In this document: positions 17,242-25,678 of the stretch, piece by piece
How the letters are laid out: the number at the start of each line of letters is the position of its first letter
How positions within the stretch are numbered: position 1 is the first letter of the stretch
DNA from: an uncultured Prevotella sp.
Lineage (GTDB): Bacteria; Bacteroidota; Bacteroidia; Bacteroidales; Bacteroidaceae
NCBI GenBank assembly: GCA_946624005.1
Contig: CAMORS010000002.1
Span: forward strand, 18,566 to 82,565
DNA length: 64,000 nucleotides
Direction of reading: 5' to 3'
The notes under the pieces: generated by a model
The model's input: the letters and a program-made list of their open reading frames with translations, nothing else
What the model was told of the DNA's origin: nothing
Databases searched by the model: none
Program-made: the position numbers and the translations under genes

Positions 17242-17249
17242 CAAAAGTA
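17242..17249 (-). promoter_or_regulatory. -7 promoter box for the glycogen operon
   Basis: TACTTTTG on the minus strand, 50 bases upstream of the debranching-enzyme ATG, matches TAnnTTTG. Confidence 0.55.
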
Positions 17250-17364
17250 CAAAGAAAATATTTATTGACAAAATAAAATGTAAGTAATTTGCAAAAATAA
17301 GTTGTTTTTTACATTTCATTGATAAAAATTGAAATTAAAATGGGGCTTGCTGATAAAAAATAGC

Positions 17365-17372
17365 TACCTTTG
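17365..17372 (+). promoter_or_regulatory. -7 promoter box for the AlbA_2 gene
   Basis: TACCTTTG ends seven bases before ATG 17380, predicting a transcript that starts at or beside the start codon. Confidence 0.65.
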
Positions 17373-17379
17373 CGGCGTC

Positions 17380-18093
17380 ATGAAGAAGCATCGCAAATCG
17401 TCAATACCTGTCGCTGCAGAAACGCGAAAGTCGCCGACGGCTATAGCCACCGACGACCGTCAGCACCTCCTGCGACTGATTCGCCAAGGTGAGCACGAGC
17501 AGCAAGACTTCAAATACAAGGTGATGGATGCCGAGAAGCTGGCGCGCTCGGTGTCGGCCTTTGCCAACACGAGCGGTGGCCGTCTGCTCATCGGGGTGCG
17601 CGACGACGGTCATATTTCCGGTGTGCGCTCCGAGGAAGAAATCTTCATGATGCATGCTGCGGCCTTCAAGTGGTGCCGTCCGCAGGCAGACATCAAGTTC
17701 GAGACGCTCTATGCCGAAGGTAAGACCGTCGTCATCGCCACCGTGCCGCCCTCCGTCCGCAAGCCCGTCTGTGCTCTCGACGATGAGGGAAGACCGAAGG
17801 CCTACATCCGCATTGCCGACGAGAACATCGTGGCCTCGCCCGTCCATCTGAGCATCTGGAGGATGGAGGCATCGCCGAAAGGCCAGACGATGACCTTCGG
17901 CGACGAAGAGCGGACCATCTTAACGACTTTGGCCGACCATCCAGGACTGACGCTCAACCGGCTTGTCCGCATGACGCGCATCAATCGCCGACAAGTCGTC
18001 GACACGCTGGCGCGCCTCATCCGCTTCGGCCTGGTCGTGATGCAACATGCTGAGCAGCAGTTCCTTTTCTATGAAACGACAGACGAAAGATGA
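17380..18093 (+). CDS. AlbA_2 (Schlafen-type) domain putative DNA-binding protein
   Basis: Residues about 25-150 form an AlbA_2 domain: GEHEQQDFKYKVMDAEKLARSVSAFANTSGGRLLIGVRDDGHISGV. The C-terminal third resembles a winged helix (ERTILTTLADHPGLTLNRLVRMTRINRRQVVDTLARLIRFGLV). Such proteins are usually considered nucleic-acid-binding regulators, often called transcriptional regulators or ATP-binding proteins; its target is unknown. The track start at 17329 lies upstream of the promoter box, so ATG 17380 is used. It is divergent from the glycogen operon, 188 bp apart, and stands alone. Confidence 0.85.
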   Translation: MKKHRKSSIPVAAETRKSPTAIATDDRQHLLRLIRQGEHEQQDFKYKVMDAEKLARSVSAFANTSGGRLLIGVRDDGHISGVRSEEEIFMMHAAAFKWCRPQADIKFETLYAEGKTVVIATVPPSVRKPVCALDDEGRPKAYIRIADENIVASPVHLSIWRMEASPKGQTMTFGDEERTILTTLADHPGLTLNRLVRMTRINRRQVVDTLARLIRFGLVVMQHAEQQFLFYETTDER

Positions 18094-18240
18094 TGACCAA
18101 GTTTTGGACCATTTGTATCCAAAAAGCTCAATACCTCACCAAAACTTCCGGAATCCCTTTATTTATGCAGGGTTTGGATGGTGAGGTGTTTGGCAAACAC
18201 CCCACCAGACATCTCACCAAACACCTCACCATTTTGGGAA

Positions 18241-18270
18241 CCCCTCCCAGCCTCCCCAAAGGGGAGGAGC
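18241..18270. repeat. Family E C/G-rich hairpin repeat
   Basis: CCCCTCCCAGCCTCCCCAAAGGGGAGG; its reverse complement closely matches the copy inside tamB. Confidence 0.7.
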
Positions 18271-18291
18271 CCCAAGTGGCACATGTAGGAG

Positions 18292-18311
18292 GCGACGCAT
18301 CCTTGCGTCGC
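18292..18311. repeat. Hairpin GCGACGCA-TCCT-TGCGTCGC
   Basis: Perfect 8-bp stem with a TCCT loop, embedded in the family C cluster. Confidence 0.65.
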
Positions 18312-18519
18312 AACAGCACATAAGAAGCAATGAATGGTGGGGTCTCTGGTGAGGTGTATGGTGAGGTGATAAATAAACACCTCACCATCGGGAAGTCCGA
18401 TAAACAGAGCTGTTCAGCACAATTTGGTGAGGTGTTGCCCTGTCTTCAGCAAAACTTTTTCTGTGTATATTGCCCCATTCTTTGCAAGAGTTTTCTGTGG
18501 GTGTTGAACATTATTCCGG

Positions 18520-18660
18520 GATGGCCTGAACAGGCGTCGGAGATGGCTTCTGAGCATGTCGCAGATACTTTCTGAGCAGGTCAGAGACTATCCCTGACCA
18601 GGTCAGAGATGGTTGCTGAGCTTGTCAAATACTATCTCTGACAATGTCAGCAACCATCTC
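18520..18660. repeat. Family B 22-bp tandem array (degenerate)
   Basis: About six diverged units, for example GCAGGTCAGAGACTATCCCTGA and GCTTGTCAAATACTATCTCTGA, exactly 22 bp apart. Aligned units share the pattern GnTCnnnGAnnnTnnCTGAnn with the arrays at 11.6 and 43.0 kb. Lies between two convergent genes. Confidence 0.75.
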
Positions 18661-18687
18661 TTTTGAACTTGCTGTATTCGGGTTCAC

Positions 18688-20433
18688 TTATTTAATAGTT
18701 TTCCCAGGTTCTAGATAGAAATAGGAGTCGTCGTGTGTTATTGTCTTGCTATCGCGGTAATCTGTCTCAGCAGGAGAGAGTGTAATATAGAGTCCCCCGC
18801 AGCCACGCTCGGTTTGAAAGCCGCTATGCTCGTAGGTGGAGAGGAAATAGAGGTTCTTCGCCATGTACATATAGAGGTAGTTGTCGATGGTGATGGGGTT
18901 ATGGTTCCAGTTGGCATCCTCGTTCAAAACAAGAGGTCGCCCATTGATGAGTCGTTGGCGCACTTCTCCGATACCAAGTAGCTTTCCTTCATCGTCGCTG
19001 ACGTAGGCGGCAAATGAGGGATCCATCCAAATCCACTTGTTTATATCGTGGCTCCATACCATACAGATGACGTGGCAGTCACTGTCGGAATCGTAGGCTT
19101 TCGGTTCACAAGTAACGAAGCGTGCAGGCCATCCCATGGCGAGATAGAGTTCGGAAAGTACTATGGCGAGCCCACGACAGTTTAATCCGCGTTGCTGCTG
19201 CTTGCAGGCATCATATAGGTCAATGGCATTACGAGGTACATCGGGTATTCCCCCGTTGCCATCGTGCTCTATTTCATTGTGCAGCCAATACATGATGTTC
19301 TTCATACGTGCTATTTCATCCCCTGCCCCTGCAATACTGTCGAGATGGAAATACTGACGGACACGTACCAGATTCTCATCACCTTGGTCGGCATAAGTAA
19401 AAGTAGGCAGCGACCGTTCTTCTTTAGCATAAGGAGCGGCTTTTTTCAAAAGCTGCATGTAGTCTAACCCTTCACGCCACTTCTGTTGATTGTCGCGCAT
19501 CAGATCCATCACTTGCTGAAAGCGACTGTCTGGTCGCAAGAAGTTCCAAAATGGATCGTATTCAAAGTTTTCTATACTTTTGTACCCCGCCTCTGCTGCT
19601 TCTCCCAACAGCTTGATCGTGGCCTCCTTCCCTCCTTTCATTGCAAAAGCCGTGGCCAGCAGATATTTGACATCAGCACGGATTTGGTTTAGGAAGTTGT
19701 TGCCAGTCAGACATTCGTCTGCTATTTGGTTTGCGTCTTTCAAGGTTTCGAGCGTCTTGTCGTCGAGATCAGATGCCTTGCACCGCTTGATGAAATTCTC
19801 ATAACTGCTCCAAATTACGGGAGCATTCGTGATATATCCCTTGAAATTCGGACATTCTATGGCTTCGCCGATACCTGTTCCCACGACGACTCCATTGAAT
19901 GTAACCCGTTCCAGCAACGGACAGTCGTAGGCCAATGTTGGTCCGCCGGTAGTCAACACGATGCCATTGAACACCACTTCGCGCAGGCGCGGACACTGAC
20001 AGAAAGCTGAACCAGCATCAATATGTCCAAGATAGCCATTGAACGTAATGCGCTCCACAGCACGTAAACCTGTGAATGAACCGCCACTGACATACGATAG
20101 TTTTCCGAATGTAATCTCTTCCAACAAACTATTCTGGAACACTCCGTTCGGGAATACTCCTTCCCCCTCGTCGTATTCCTCACCGCTTTTCACGATGTGG
20201 GTTCGCGACAAGTCTATTCGGCGCAGAAGCCCCAACCTTGACATTTCGCTCATCAGCTGAAAGTCTGCTTTGTTGATGGGGCCTTCTACGGTGAGTTCAT
20301 GAATGGACAAACGGTGCGGACCTAACACTTCGCTCAGTGTTCCTGCCTCTTTTAACACGACGCTTTTGCCATAGGCAGAAACTGAAAAAACGGTCAGTAG
20401 CAATATAGCTACCATTGTCTTGATTGTTCTCAT
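18688..20433 (-). CDS. Secreted LRR and transglutaminase-like domain protein
   Basis: A signal peptide (MRTIKTMVAILLLTVFSVSAYG) is followed by BspA-type leucine-rich repeats (about 45-200; LLEEITFGKLSYVSGGSFTGLRAVERITFNG) and a C-terminal transglutaminase/cysteine-protease-like domain. The expected triad is visible: Cys in GLNCRGLA, His in DSDCHVICMVW and Asp in WIWMDPSF. Its substrate is unknown; a surface or periplasmic peptidase or cross-linking role is possible. It begins 28 bp after the stop of the outer-membrane barrel gene, so it probably belongs to the ECF-sigma operon. Confidence 0.82.
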   Translation of the reverse strand: MRTIKTMVAILLLTVFSVSAYGKSVVLKEAGTLSEVLGPHRLSIHELTVEGPINKADFQLMSEMSRLGLLRRIDLSRTHIVKSGEEYDEGEGVFPNGVFQNSLLEEITFGKLSYVSGGSFTGLRAVERITFNGYLGHIDAGSAFCQCPRLREVVFNGIVLTTGGPTLAYDCPLLERVTFNGVVVGTGIGEAIECPNFKGYITNAPVIWSSYENFIKRCKASDLDDKTLETLKDANQIADECLTGNNFLNQIRADVKYLLATAFAMKGGKEATIKLLGEAAEAGYKSIENFEYDPFWNFLRPDSRFQQVMDLMRDNQQKWREGLDYMQLLKKAAPYAKEERSLPTFTYADQGDENLVRVRQYFHLDSIAGAGDEIARMKNIMYWLHNEIEHDGNGGIPDVPRNAIDLYDACKQQQRGLNCRGLAIVLSELYLAMGWPARFVTCEPKAYDSDSDCHVICMVWSHDINKWIWMDPSFAAYVSDDEGKLLGIGEVRQRLINGRPLVLNEDANWNHNPITIDNYLYMYMAKNLYFLSTYEHSGFQTERGCGGLYITLSPAETDYRDSKTITHDDSYFYLEPGKTIK

Positions 20434-20461
20434 ATTAACTATTGTCTTGATTTTCTTTCCA

Positions 20462-23005
20462 TTAGAATGCTCCGTTGTCGTTGTCGGCGTTTTGCAGCTT
20501 CTTCTGGTAGTTCAGGTTGCGACCGGTCGAGAAGTTGTAGCTGAAGCCGAGGGTCAGCATCGAGGCATTGTCGTTGATCCAGGTGCGAGAGTTCCAGTGC
20601 AGGATGTTCGTGGGAAGAGAAGCCGACGAATACTTTGAGCGGGTGAAAAGCCACAGACAGGTGGCATAAATCTTCCAGCCCCCTTTCTGCCAGAAAGCCG
20701 TCAGGTGAGAGCGGCTCTCGCCAGCATCAAGCATGGAACCCCGCAACATCTTCGACTGAATGAGTCCTTCGTAGCTGGCTCCCCATGCTCCCTTCCGGAA
20801 GTTGACGTTATACATGAGCGGTGCGTAAGTGTGATGGTAGTGTCCGATGATCGGACTGCTCACGGTCTGCCGCATGGCTCCTGTTCCCACTTGCAGGCTG
20901 AGCACCTCGTTGCCAAACGGACGGATGGTGAATATACCACGCAGACCAAGGTTTGCCGAGTAGTTGGCATTCTCCTGCATGCCCACGATATAGGTCTGAT
21001 TGTTGACACTTTGCTCCGTCCAATACTGGCTGACGGGCGAGTCGCGATAGGTGTAGAGAAGCGTCAGCTGCGCGTTGAGCCACTTCGTGTTCCATTTTGC
21101 CGTGAGTTCTGAGTTGTAGGTGGAATAAGCCCGCAGCGAGGGGTTCCCCCTTTGCATGACGTTGGGAATCAGGAGCTGCGCGTTGTTGCTCAGTTGTGAG
21201 ATAGCCGGCGTCGTGGTCCACGAGCTGTTCTCCCATTGCAGACTGACGCGCTCCGTGGGGTTGAAAGCCAGCACCAGCTTTGGCGTGAAGAACCATCGCT
21301 GCTCGCGGGTGTCGGTGTTGTCGTTGGTGACATGGGTGGCTCCGGCACCGATACGATAGAGCACCCGACTGAGATTTCCCGAGTATTCAGCATAGAGATA
21401 GTGCTGATAGGAAGCCGAGCGATACTCATAGTCTTGATAGCCGGACATAACGTTGCTGATGGTAGCCTTGGCCTGTCCGAACGTTCCGCGATAGCCCAGG
21501 CTCAGACTGCGCTTCCCCCAAGCCTTGGTGTAGGCCAGTTCGCCGATGAACGAATATTTGTCGCCATGCTGGCGAATGGAGTCTTCAAGCAGAACGACGG
21601 CTTGTTCGTAGGCTATCTGCCTTTTGTCTGTCTTGTCGCTATTGTGAAAGTAGGTTCCTACGAGGTCGACGGAAAGCTCCTGGTCGTGGGGGAGTACTTT
21701 CGAGACATACACATCGAGGTTGGGGCCAAAGCTCTTCGAGCGCGTACCGTTGTCACCCTCTGCCGATAGTCCTGCCGCATCGATATCATCGTGGCCGTTG
21801 CTGTGATAGGTGTTGTAAGCGGGGTTGGCCTTCAGCTGCACCGTGATGTCGTTCTCGCGGCTGTAGGTGTACTTGATGTTGGGGTCGTGGGTGCGATAGC
21901 CAAACTTGTCGATGCCTTTCAGATGGTATTGCATCGCTTGCTGGTTCATCTGGTAAGCGTAGTCGTTGGTGAAGTGGCGGTCGTCGTATTCGCGCAGACT
22001 GAACCAGTAGGAGAGCGAGAGCTGATGGTTGCCCGACGTGAAGTTGAGGTAGCCTTCATCGTCGCCGAAACCTGTCGTAAAGGCGTGTCGCGCTTCGACA
22101 CCACCACTCACACCCGTGTCCAACCGCCGCGTGTAGACCTTCACCAGTGCCCCTGCATCGGAGAATCGTGCTGGCGGGATGTTGTAATACTCTACGCGGA
22201 TGATCTTCTCGGGCGGAATACCACGCAAGTCGATGTCGGAAGCCGGTGCACCATTGAGCAGAATCTTCACGCTGCCACCATCCCTGCGGGCTATCTTGTC
22301 GGTAGTCGGGTCGATGAAAAGAGTCTCGACGAGCGGCAGCAGGTCGCGCACATCGCGGGCATTGGCAATCTGCTCGGACGTGAAGGTATAGGTCGACTTG
22401 TCCACGTAGTTCATCACGCGCGAACCGCTGACCGTCACGCCACGGATGACATATTCGTCGGGCTTCATGCGCAGCGTGCCTATCGAGCCTACTTCGCACA
22501 GTCGCCAGAGGGTCTGATAGCCCACGAACGAAGCCTTCATCAGTACGCGTTGCGCGCGGACGGGTATCACGAAGTCGCCATTGTCGTTGCTCACACCGCT
22601 TGTCAGCAGCGACGTGTCGCGCGGGCTGTAAAGCGCTATGTTGGCAAAAGGCAGCGGTTGGCCATGCTCGTCGACGAGTCGGCCTATCAGTTTTGTGTCC
22701 TCCTTGACGGTGCATTCTACGAGGATGGTGCTGTCGCCGACGGTAACCGTCATCGGATAGTAGCCTACCACATCGCGTACGGCATCAGGTATCGAGGCCT
22801 GACGGATGCGCTTGGTGACGGTATAGTCTTCCAGATCGTTGTAAATAAACGTGATGCGATAGTGCTTTGATGCTTTGTCCAAGTCCATCAGCACATTGGG
22901 CATCGACTGCTGACGATAGTTGCGCGACACGGTTTGTGCCTGCAATGAAATGCTGAAAAGGCAGAAAAGTAAAAACGCACAAACGCGGAAAGATAGATGT
23001 TTCAT
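20462..23005 (-). CDS. TonB-receptor-like outer membrane beta-barrel protein
   Basis: Signal peptide (LLFCLFSISLQAQ), an STN-like domain (about 25-105; MPNVLMDLDKASKHYRITFIY), a carboxypeptidase-regulatory-like domain (KLIGRLVDEHGQPLPFANIAL), a plug (IANARDVRDLLPLVETLFID, VKILLNGAP) and a beta-barrel ending FNYSFSTGRN. It is the third gene after an ECF sigma factor and an anti-sigma protein, the arrangement in which the STN domain relays ligand binding through the anti-sigma factor. The ligand is unknown and no SusD partner is adjacent, so it may be an OMP_b-brl_3-type relative and not a classic SusC. Confidence 0.85.
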   Translation of the reverse strand: MKHLSFRVCAFLLFCLFSISLQAQTVSRNYRQQSMPNVLMDLDKASKHYRITFIYNDLEDYTVTKRIRQASIPDAVRDVVGYYPMTVTVGDSTILVECTVKEDTKLIGRLVDEHGQPLPFANIALYSPRDTSLLTSGVSNDNGDFVIPVRAQRVLMKASFVGYQTLWRLCEVGSIGTLRMKPDEYVIRGVTVSGSRVMNYVDKSTYTFTSEQIANARDVRDLLPLVETLFIDPTTDKIARRDGGSVKILLNGAPASDIDLRGIPPEKIIRVEYYNIPPARFSDAGALVKVYTRRLDTGVSGGVEARHAFTTGFGDDEGYLNFTSGNHQLSLSYWFSLREYDDRHFTNDYAYQMNQQAMQYHLKGIDKFGYRTHDPNIKYTYSRENDITVQLKANPAYNTYHSNGHDDIDAAGLSAEGDNGTRSKSFGPNLDVYVSKVLPHDQELSVDLVGTYFHNSDKTDKRQIAYEQAVVLLEDSIRQHGDKYSFIGELAYTKAWGKRSLSLGYRGTFGQAKATISNVMSGYQDYEYRSASYQHYLYAEYSGNLSRVLYRIGAGATHVTNDNTDTREQRWFFTPKLVLAFNPTERVSLQWENSSWTTTPAISQLSNNAQLLIPNVMQRGNPSLRAYSTYNSELTAKWNTKWLNAQLTLLYTYRDSPVSQYWTEQSVNNQTYIVGMQENANYSANLGLRGIFTIRPFGNEVLSLQVGTGAMRQTVSSPIIGHYHHTYAPLMYNVNFRKGAWGASYEGLIQSKMLRGSMLDAGESRSHLTAFWQKGGWKIYATCLWLFTRSKYSSASLPTNILHWNSRTWINDNASMLTLGFSYNFSTGRNLNYQKKLQNADNDNGAF

Positions 23006-23016
23006 GACTCTTCGGA

Positions 23017-23616
23017 TTATCTGACGGTGATGGTTTCTTCGTCGAGCGTGAGGCTGACGTGCTCAAACTGGTCTAATGTGCTGACGATGTCGGTAAGCGG
23101 TGTTGTGCTGTCCCATTCATAGTAGAGCCGCAGATGGCGCACTTCGTCGTTCTCGTATCGCACGCGTACCTTATAATATATAGCCATCTCGCCAAGCATC
23201 TGCTCCAGTTCGATGTTCTCGAAAATTTTGTGAACGCTTTCCGTCGGTGCCTCCTGTTGAGTTCCGGTTTGCGACAAACTGTCGGAAAGATGGTTGCCGG
23301 AAGCTTTCTGAACCTTTTCCACCGGTTCCACAGTCCTCTGTGACATTCGTTCTCCCCTTGTCAGCACATGGTAGGCAGCAAACGACAGGGTGGACGCGAG
23401 CAGCAGTCCGGCGAATACCGCGGCTATGCGAAGCTGCTTCCGATGGGAGCGGCGTTTGCGGCTGAACGCTTCTTCGGCAGTCACCATCAGCTCGTAGTAG
23501 GCGAGCATCTCTTCGTCGGCGAGCAGCTGGTTCAGCTCTTCGTCGGTGAAACGCTCCGGATGGTCGGTCATCAGCAGGAGCCGTTCCAGTTTGGTGTTGT
23601 TTTCTTCTCGGTTCAT
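23017..23616 (-). CDS. FecR-like anti-sigma factor (short form)
   Basis: 199 residues: a cytoplasmic N terminus with acidic helices (FTDEELNQLLADEEMLAYYELM), one membrane helix (RIAAVFAGLLLASTLSFAAYHVL), a polar linker, and a C-terminal DUF4974-like domain (FENIELEQMLGEMAIYYKVRVRYEN). The usual central FecR domain appears to be missing, so it is shorter than most Bacteroidetes FecR proteins. It should hold the adjacent ECF sigma factor inactive and touch the STN domain of the barrel protein. Flanked by 3 bp and 11 bp gaps, so it is certainly co-transcribed. Confidence 0.82.
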   Translation of the reverse strand: MNREENNTKLERLLLMTDHPERFTDEELNQLLADEEMLAYYELMVTAEEAFSRKRRSHRKQLRIAAVFAGLLLASTLSFAAYHVLTRGERMSQRTVEPVEKVQKASGNHLSDSLSQTGTQQEAPTESVHKIFENIELEQMLGEMAIYYKVRVRYENDEVRHLRLYYEWDSTTPLTDIVSTLDQFEHVSLTLDEETITVR

Positions 23617-23619
23617 GGG

Positions 23620-24102
23620 TCAGGAATTAAAATGTTGTTTCAGTTTCGTCAAAGCTTGCGACAAGTGCTTGTAGACGGCCACTTCGCTGATATTCAGTCG
23701 CTTGGCAATATCTTTATACTTCAGATGTTCGTCGAACCGCAGCTGAAAGACACGCCATGTTTGGGGCGTGAAGGTCTGTTCGGCATAGTTTAGCAGTTCG
23801 CTCAGCAGTTCTTCTCGGTCGTTCTCTTCCGTTGGCGACGGCTCGTTGAGCGTCAGTCGACGCTTGATGCGCTCGCGAACAGAGAGATGTTTCAGACGGT
23901 CGATACACGCGTTGCGCACACATCCCATCAGATAAGCCTCAGCACCGATGTCAGGCACAACGAGCGTTCCTTCCGTCAGCCGCACGAAGAGGTCGGCCAC
24001 CACGTCGCGGCTCTCCTCCGCATCGTGAAGCATCTGCGCTGCCTTCTGTTCCATTCCAGGACGCAATCGGCGGTAGATATCGATGGTTTGCTGCCTGTTC
24101 AT
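23620..24102 (-). CDS. ECF RNA polymerase sigma-70 factor
   Basis: Region 2 (AEESRDVVADLFVRL, YLMGCVRNACIDRLKH) and region 4 (TWRVFQLRFDEHLKYKDIAKRLNISEVAVYKHLSQALTKLKQHF) are clear. It probably directs transcription of its own operon with the anti-sigma factor, the outer-membrane protein and the transglutaminase-like protein. The track begins at GTG 24165, but MNRQQTIDIYRRLRPG at 24102 is the better start and gives a normal 160-residue protein. No TAnnTTTG box was found directly upstream, which would fit autoregulation by the ECF factor itself. Confidence 0.9.
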   Translation of the reverse strand: MNRQQTIDIYRRLRPGMEQKAAQMLHDAEESRDVVADLFVRLTEGTLVVPDIGAEAYLMGCVRNACIDRLKHLSVRERIKRRLTLNEPSPTEENDREELLSELLNYAEQTFTPQTWRVFQLRFDEHLKYKDIAKRLNISEVAVYKHLSQALTKLKQHFNS

Positions 24103-24253
24103 TGCTGTCTGTTTCGCTTGTCTTGCATGCTTGTTGTTGACTTTGGCGAGCGATGATTCGCCCACTTACGTCAATATAACGACCGAACTGCGGATTTTCC
24201 TAACCCCCATTGTCCTTTTTTTTTGCATCGGCAAAGCCGCTGCTTACATAACA

Positions 24254-24287
24254 AATGGAGAGCTTGCTGTACGGCAGGCTCTCCATT
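24254..24287 (-). terminator. Hairpin terminator after xylA
   Basis: Perfect 10-bp stem AATGGAGAGC / GCTCTCCATT (24254-24263 with 24278-24287), 26 bp past the xylA stop on the minus strand and followed there by TTGTTATG. Confidence 0.65.
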
Positions 24288-24312
24288 CATGTATGCGGCA
24301 TAGAAATAAGCC

Positions 24313-25632
24313 CTACTTAGCAAACCAGGCGACGATGGTCTCCAAGAGTTCCTGCTTGCCGGAAGTCTGCTTGGGCTCGCCAATCTGCTTGCCATAGGCA
24401 TAGATGTCCTCGAGCGAGAGCTTGCCCTCTTCGAAGTCGCGGCCGATACCGCTGTCGAACGATGCGTAGCGTTCTTTCAGACGGTTGCAGAGCGTGCCGT
24501 CCTCGATGATGGCGGCGGCGTTGAGCAGGGCACGTGCCATTGCGTCCATACCGCTGATATGAGCGATGAAGAGGTCTTCGAGGTCGGTAGAGTTGCGGCG
24601 CAGCTTGGCATCGAAGTTCGTCCCGCCGTTGTGGAAGCCACCGTTGCGAAGAATCTGCAGCATGGCCTGGGTGAGCTCGTAGTTGTCGATGGGGAACTGA
24701 TCGGTGTCCCATCCGTTCTGTGCATCACCGCGGTTGGCATCGATGCTGCCCAGCATGTCGTTATCGACGGCTACAGCCAGCTCGTGCTCAAAGGTGTGGC
24801 CGGCCAGCGTGGCGTGGTTCACCTCGATGTTCACCTTGAAGTCGTTGTCCAAGCCGTGAGCGCGGAGGAATCCGATGACCGTCTCTGTATCGACGTCGTA
24901 TTGGTGCTTGGTGGGTTCCATGGGTTTCGGTTCGATGAGGAAAGTACCCTTGAAGCCTTGCTTGCGTCCGTAGTCGCGAGCTGCGCGGAGCACTTGAGCC
25001 AGATGTTCCTTCTCGCGCTTCTGGTCGGTGTTGAGCAGCGACGAATAGCCTTCGCGTCCACCCCAGAATACGTAGTTGGTGCCTCCGAGCTTGATGGTGG
25101 CATCGATGGCGTTCTTAATCTGCACCACGGCGCGCGAGACGACGTCGAAGTCGGGGTTGGTAGCTGCTCCGTTCATGTAGCGCTTGTGTCCGAAGACGTT
25201 GGCTGTGCCCCAGAGCAGGTGGATGTCGGGATACTGCTTCATCTTCTCCAAGGCGTAGTCGGTGATCTGTCGCATGCGCTCCTCATATTCTTCTACGGTA
25301 GCTCCCTCTTCGATGAGGTCGACGTCGTGGAAACAGAAATAGTTGATGCCCAGCTTGTGCATAAACTCGAAGCCAGCGTCCATCTTGTCCTTGGCGCGCT
25401 GCAGCGGTGTGTCGGCTTTGTCCCATTCGTACGAACGTGTCTGTCCGCCGAACTGGTCGCCACTGGCTTGTCCTAATGTGTGCCACCAAGCCATCGCGAA
25501 CTTCAGCCAGTCCTTCATCTTCTTGCCCATTACTTCACGGTCGGCCTCATAGTAGTGGAAGGCCATGGGATTTCTGCTTTCTGTTCCCTCAAAGGGAATC
25601 ACTCCGGTAAACGGAAAAAATTCTTTTGCCAT
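24313..25632 (-). CDS. xylA: Xylose isomerase
   Basis: Converts D-xylose to D-xylulose in the cytoplasm. Family motifs are present: FCFHDVDLIEEG with the catalytic His, VFWGGREGY, EPKPMEPTKHQYD, VNIEVNHATLAGHTFEHELA and GSIDANRGD with metal ligands. The 439-residue length from ATG 25632 (MAKEFFPFTG) is normal; the track start at 25689 reads through spacer and overlaps the xylB end. It follows xylB by 46 bp on the same strand and a hairpin terminator follows. Confidence 0.97.
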   Translation of the reverse strand: MAKEFFPFTGVIPFEGTESRNPMAFHYYEADREVMGKKMKDWLKFAMAWWHTLGQASGDQFGGQTRSYEWDKADTPLQRAKDKMDAGFEFMHKLGINYFCFHDVDLIEEGATVEEYEERMRQITDYALEKMKQYPDIHLLWGTANVFGHKRYMNGAATNPDFDVVSRAVVQIKNAIDATIKLGGTNYVFWGGREGYSSLLNTDQKREKEHLAQVLRAARDYGRKQGFKGTFLIEPKPMEPTKHQYDVDTETVIGFLRAHGLDNDFKVNIEVNHATLAGHTFEHELAVAVDNDMLGSIDANRGDAQNGWDTDQFPIDNYELTQAMLQILRNGGFHNGGTNFDAKLRRNSTDLEDLFIAHISGMDAMARALLNAAAIIEDGTLCNRLKERYASFDSGIGRDFEEGKLSLEDIYAYGKQIGEPKQTSGKQELLETIVAWFAK

Positions 25633-25678
25633 ATTGTTGTTTTTTGGGTTAATTATTTGGTATTTCGGTATTCCGGGG

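Larger units (their letters stand above)
18178..18440. repeat. Family C GGTGAGGTG inverted-repeat cluster
   Basis: ATGGTGAGGTGTTTGG (18178-18193) pairs with CCAAACACCTCACCAT (18217-18232). A second pair, GGTGAGGTGTATGGTGAGGTG and CACCTCACCAT, lies at 18349-18387, and a lone TTTGGTGAGGTGTTG at 18423-18437. Between the two pairs are a family E repeat and a separate hairpin. No ORF with recognisable product is present. Confidence 0.8.

Noticed and set aside
18090-18575. Small ORFs in the 18.1-18.6 kb spacer
   Set aside because: They consist of translated GGTGAGGTG repeats and hairpins; no promoter, start context or domain.
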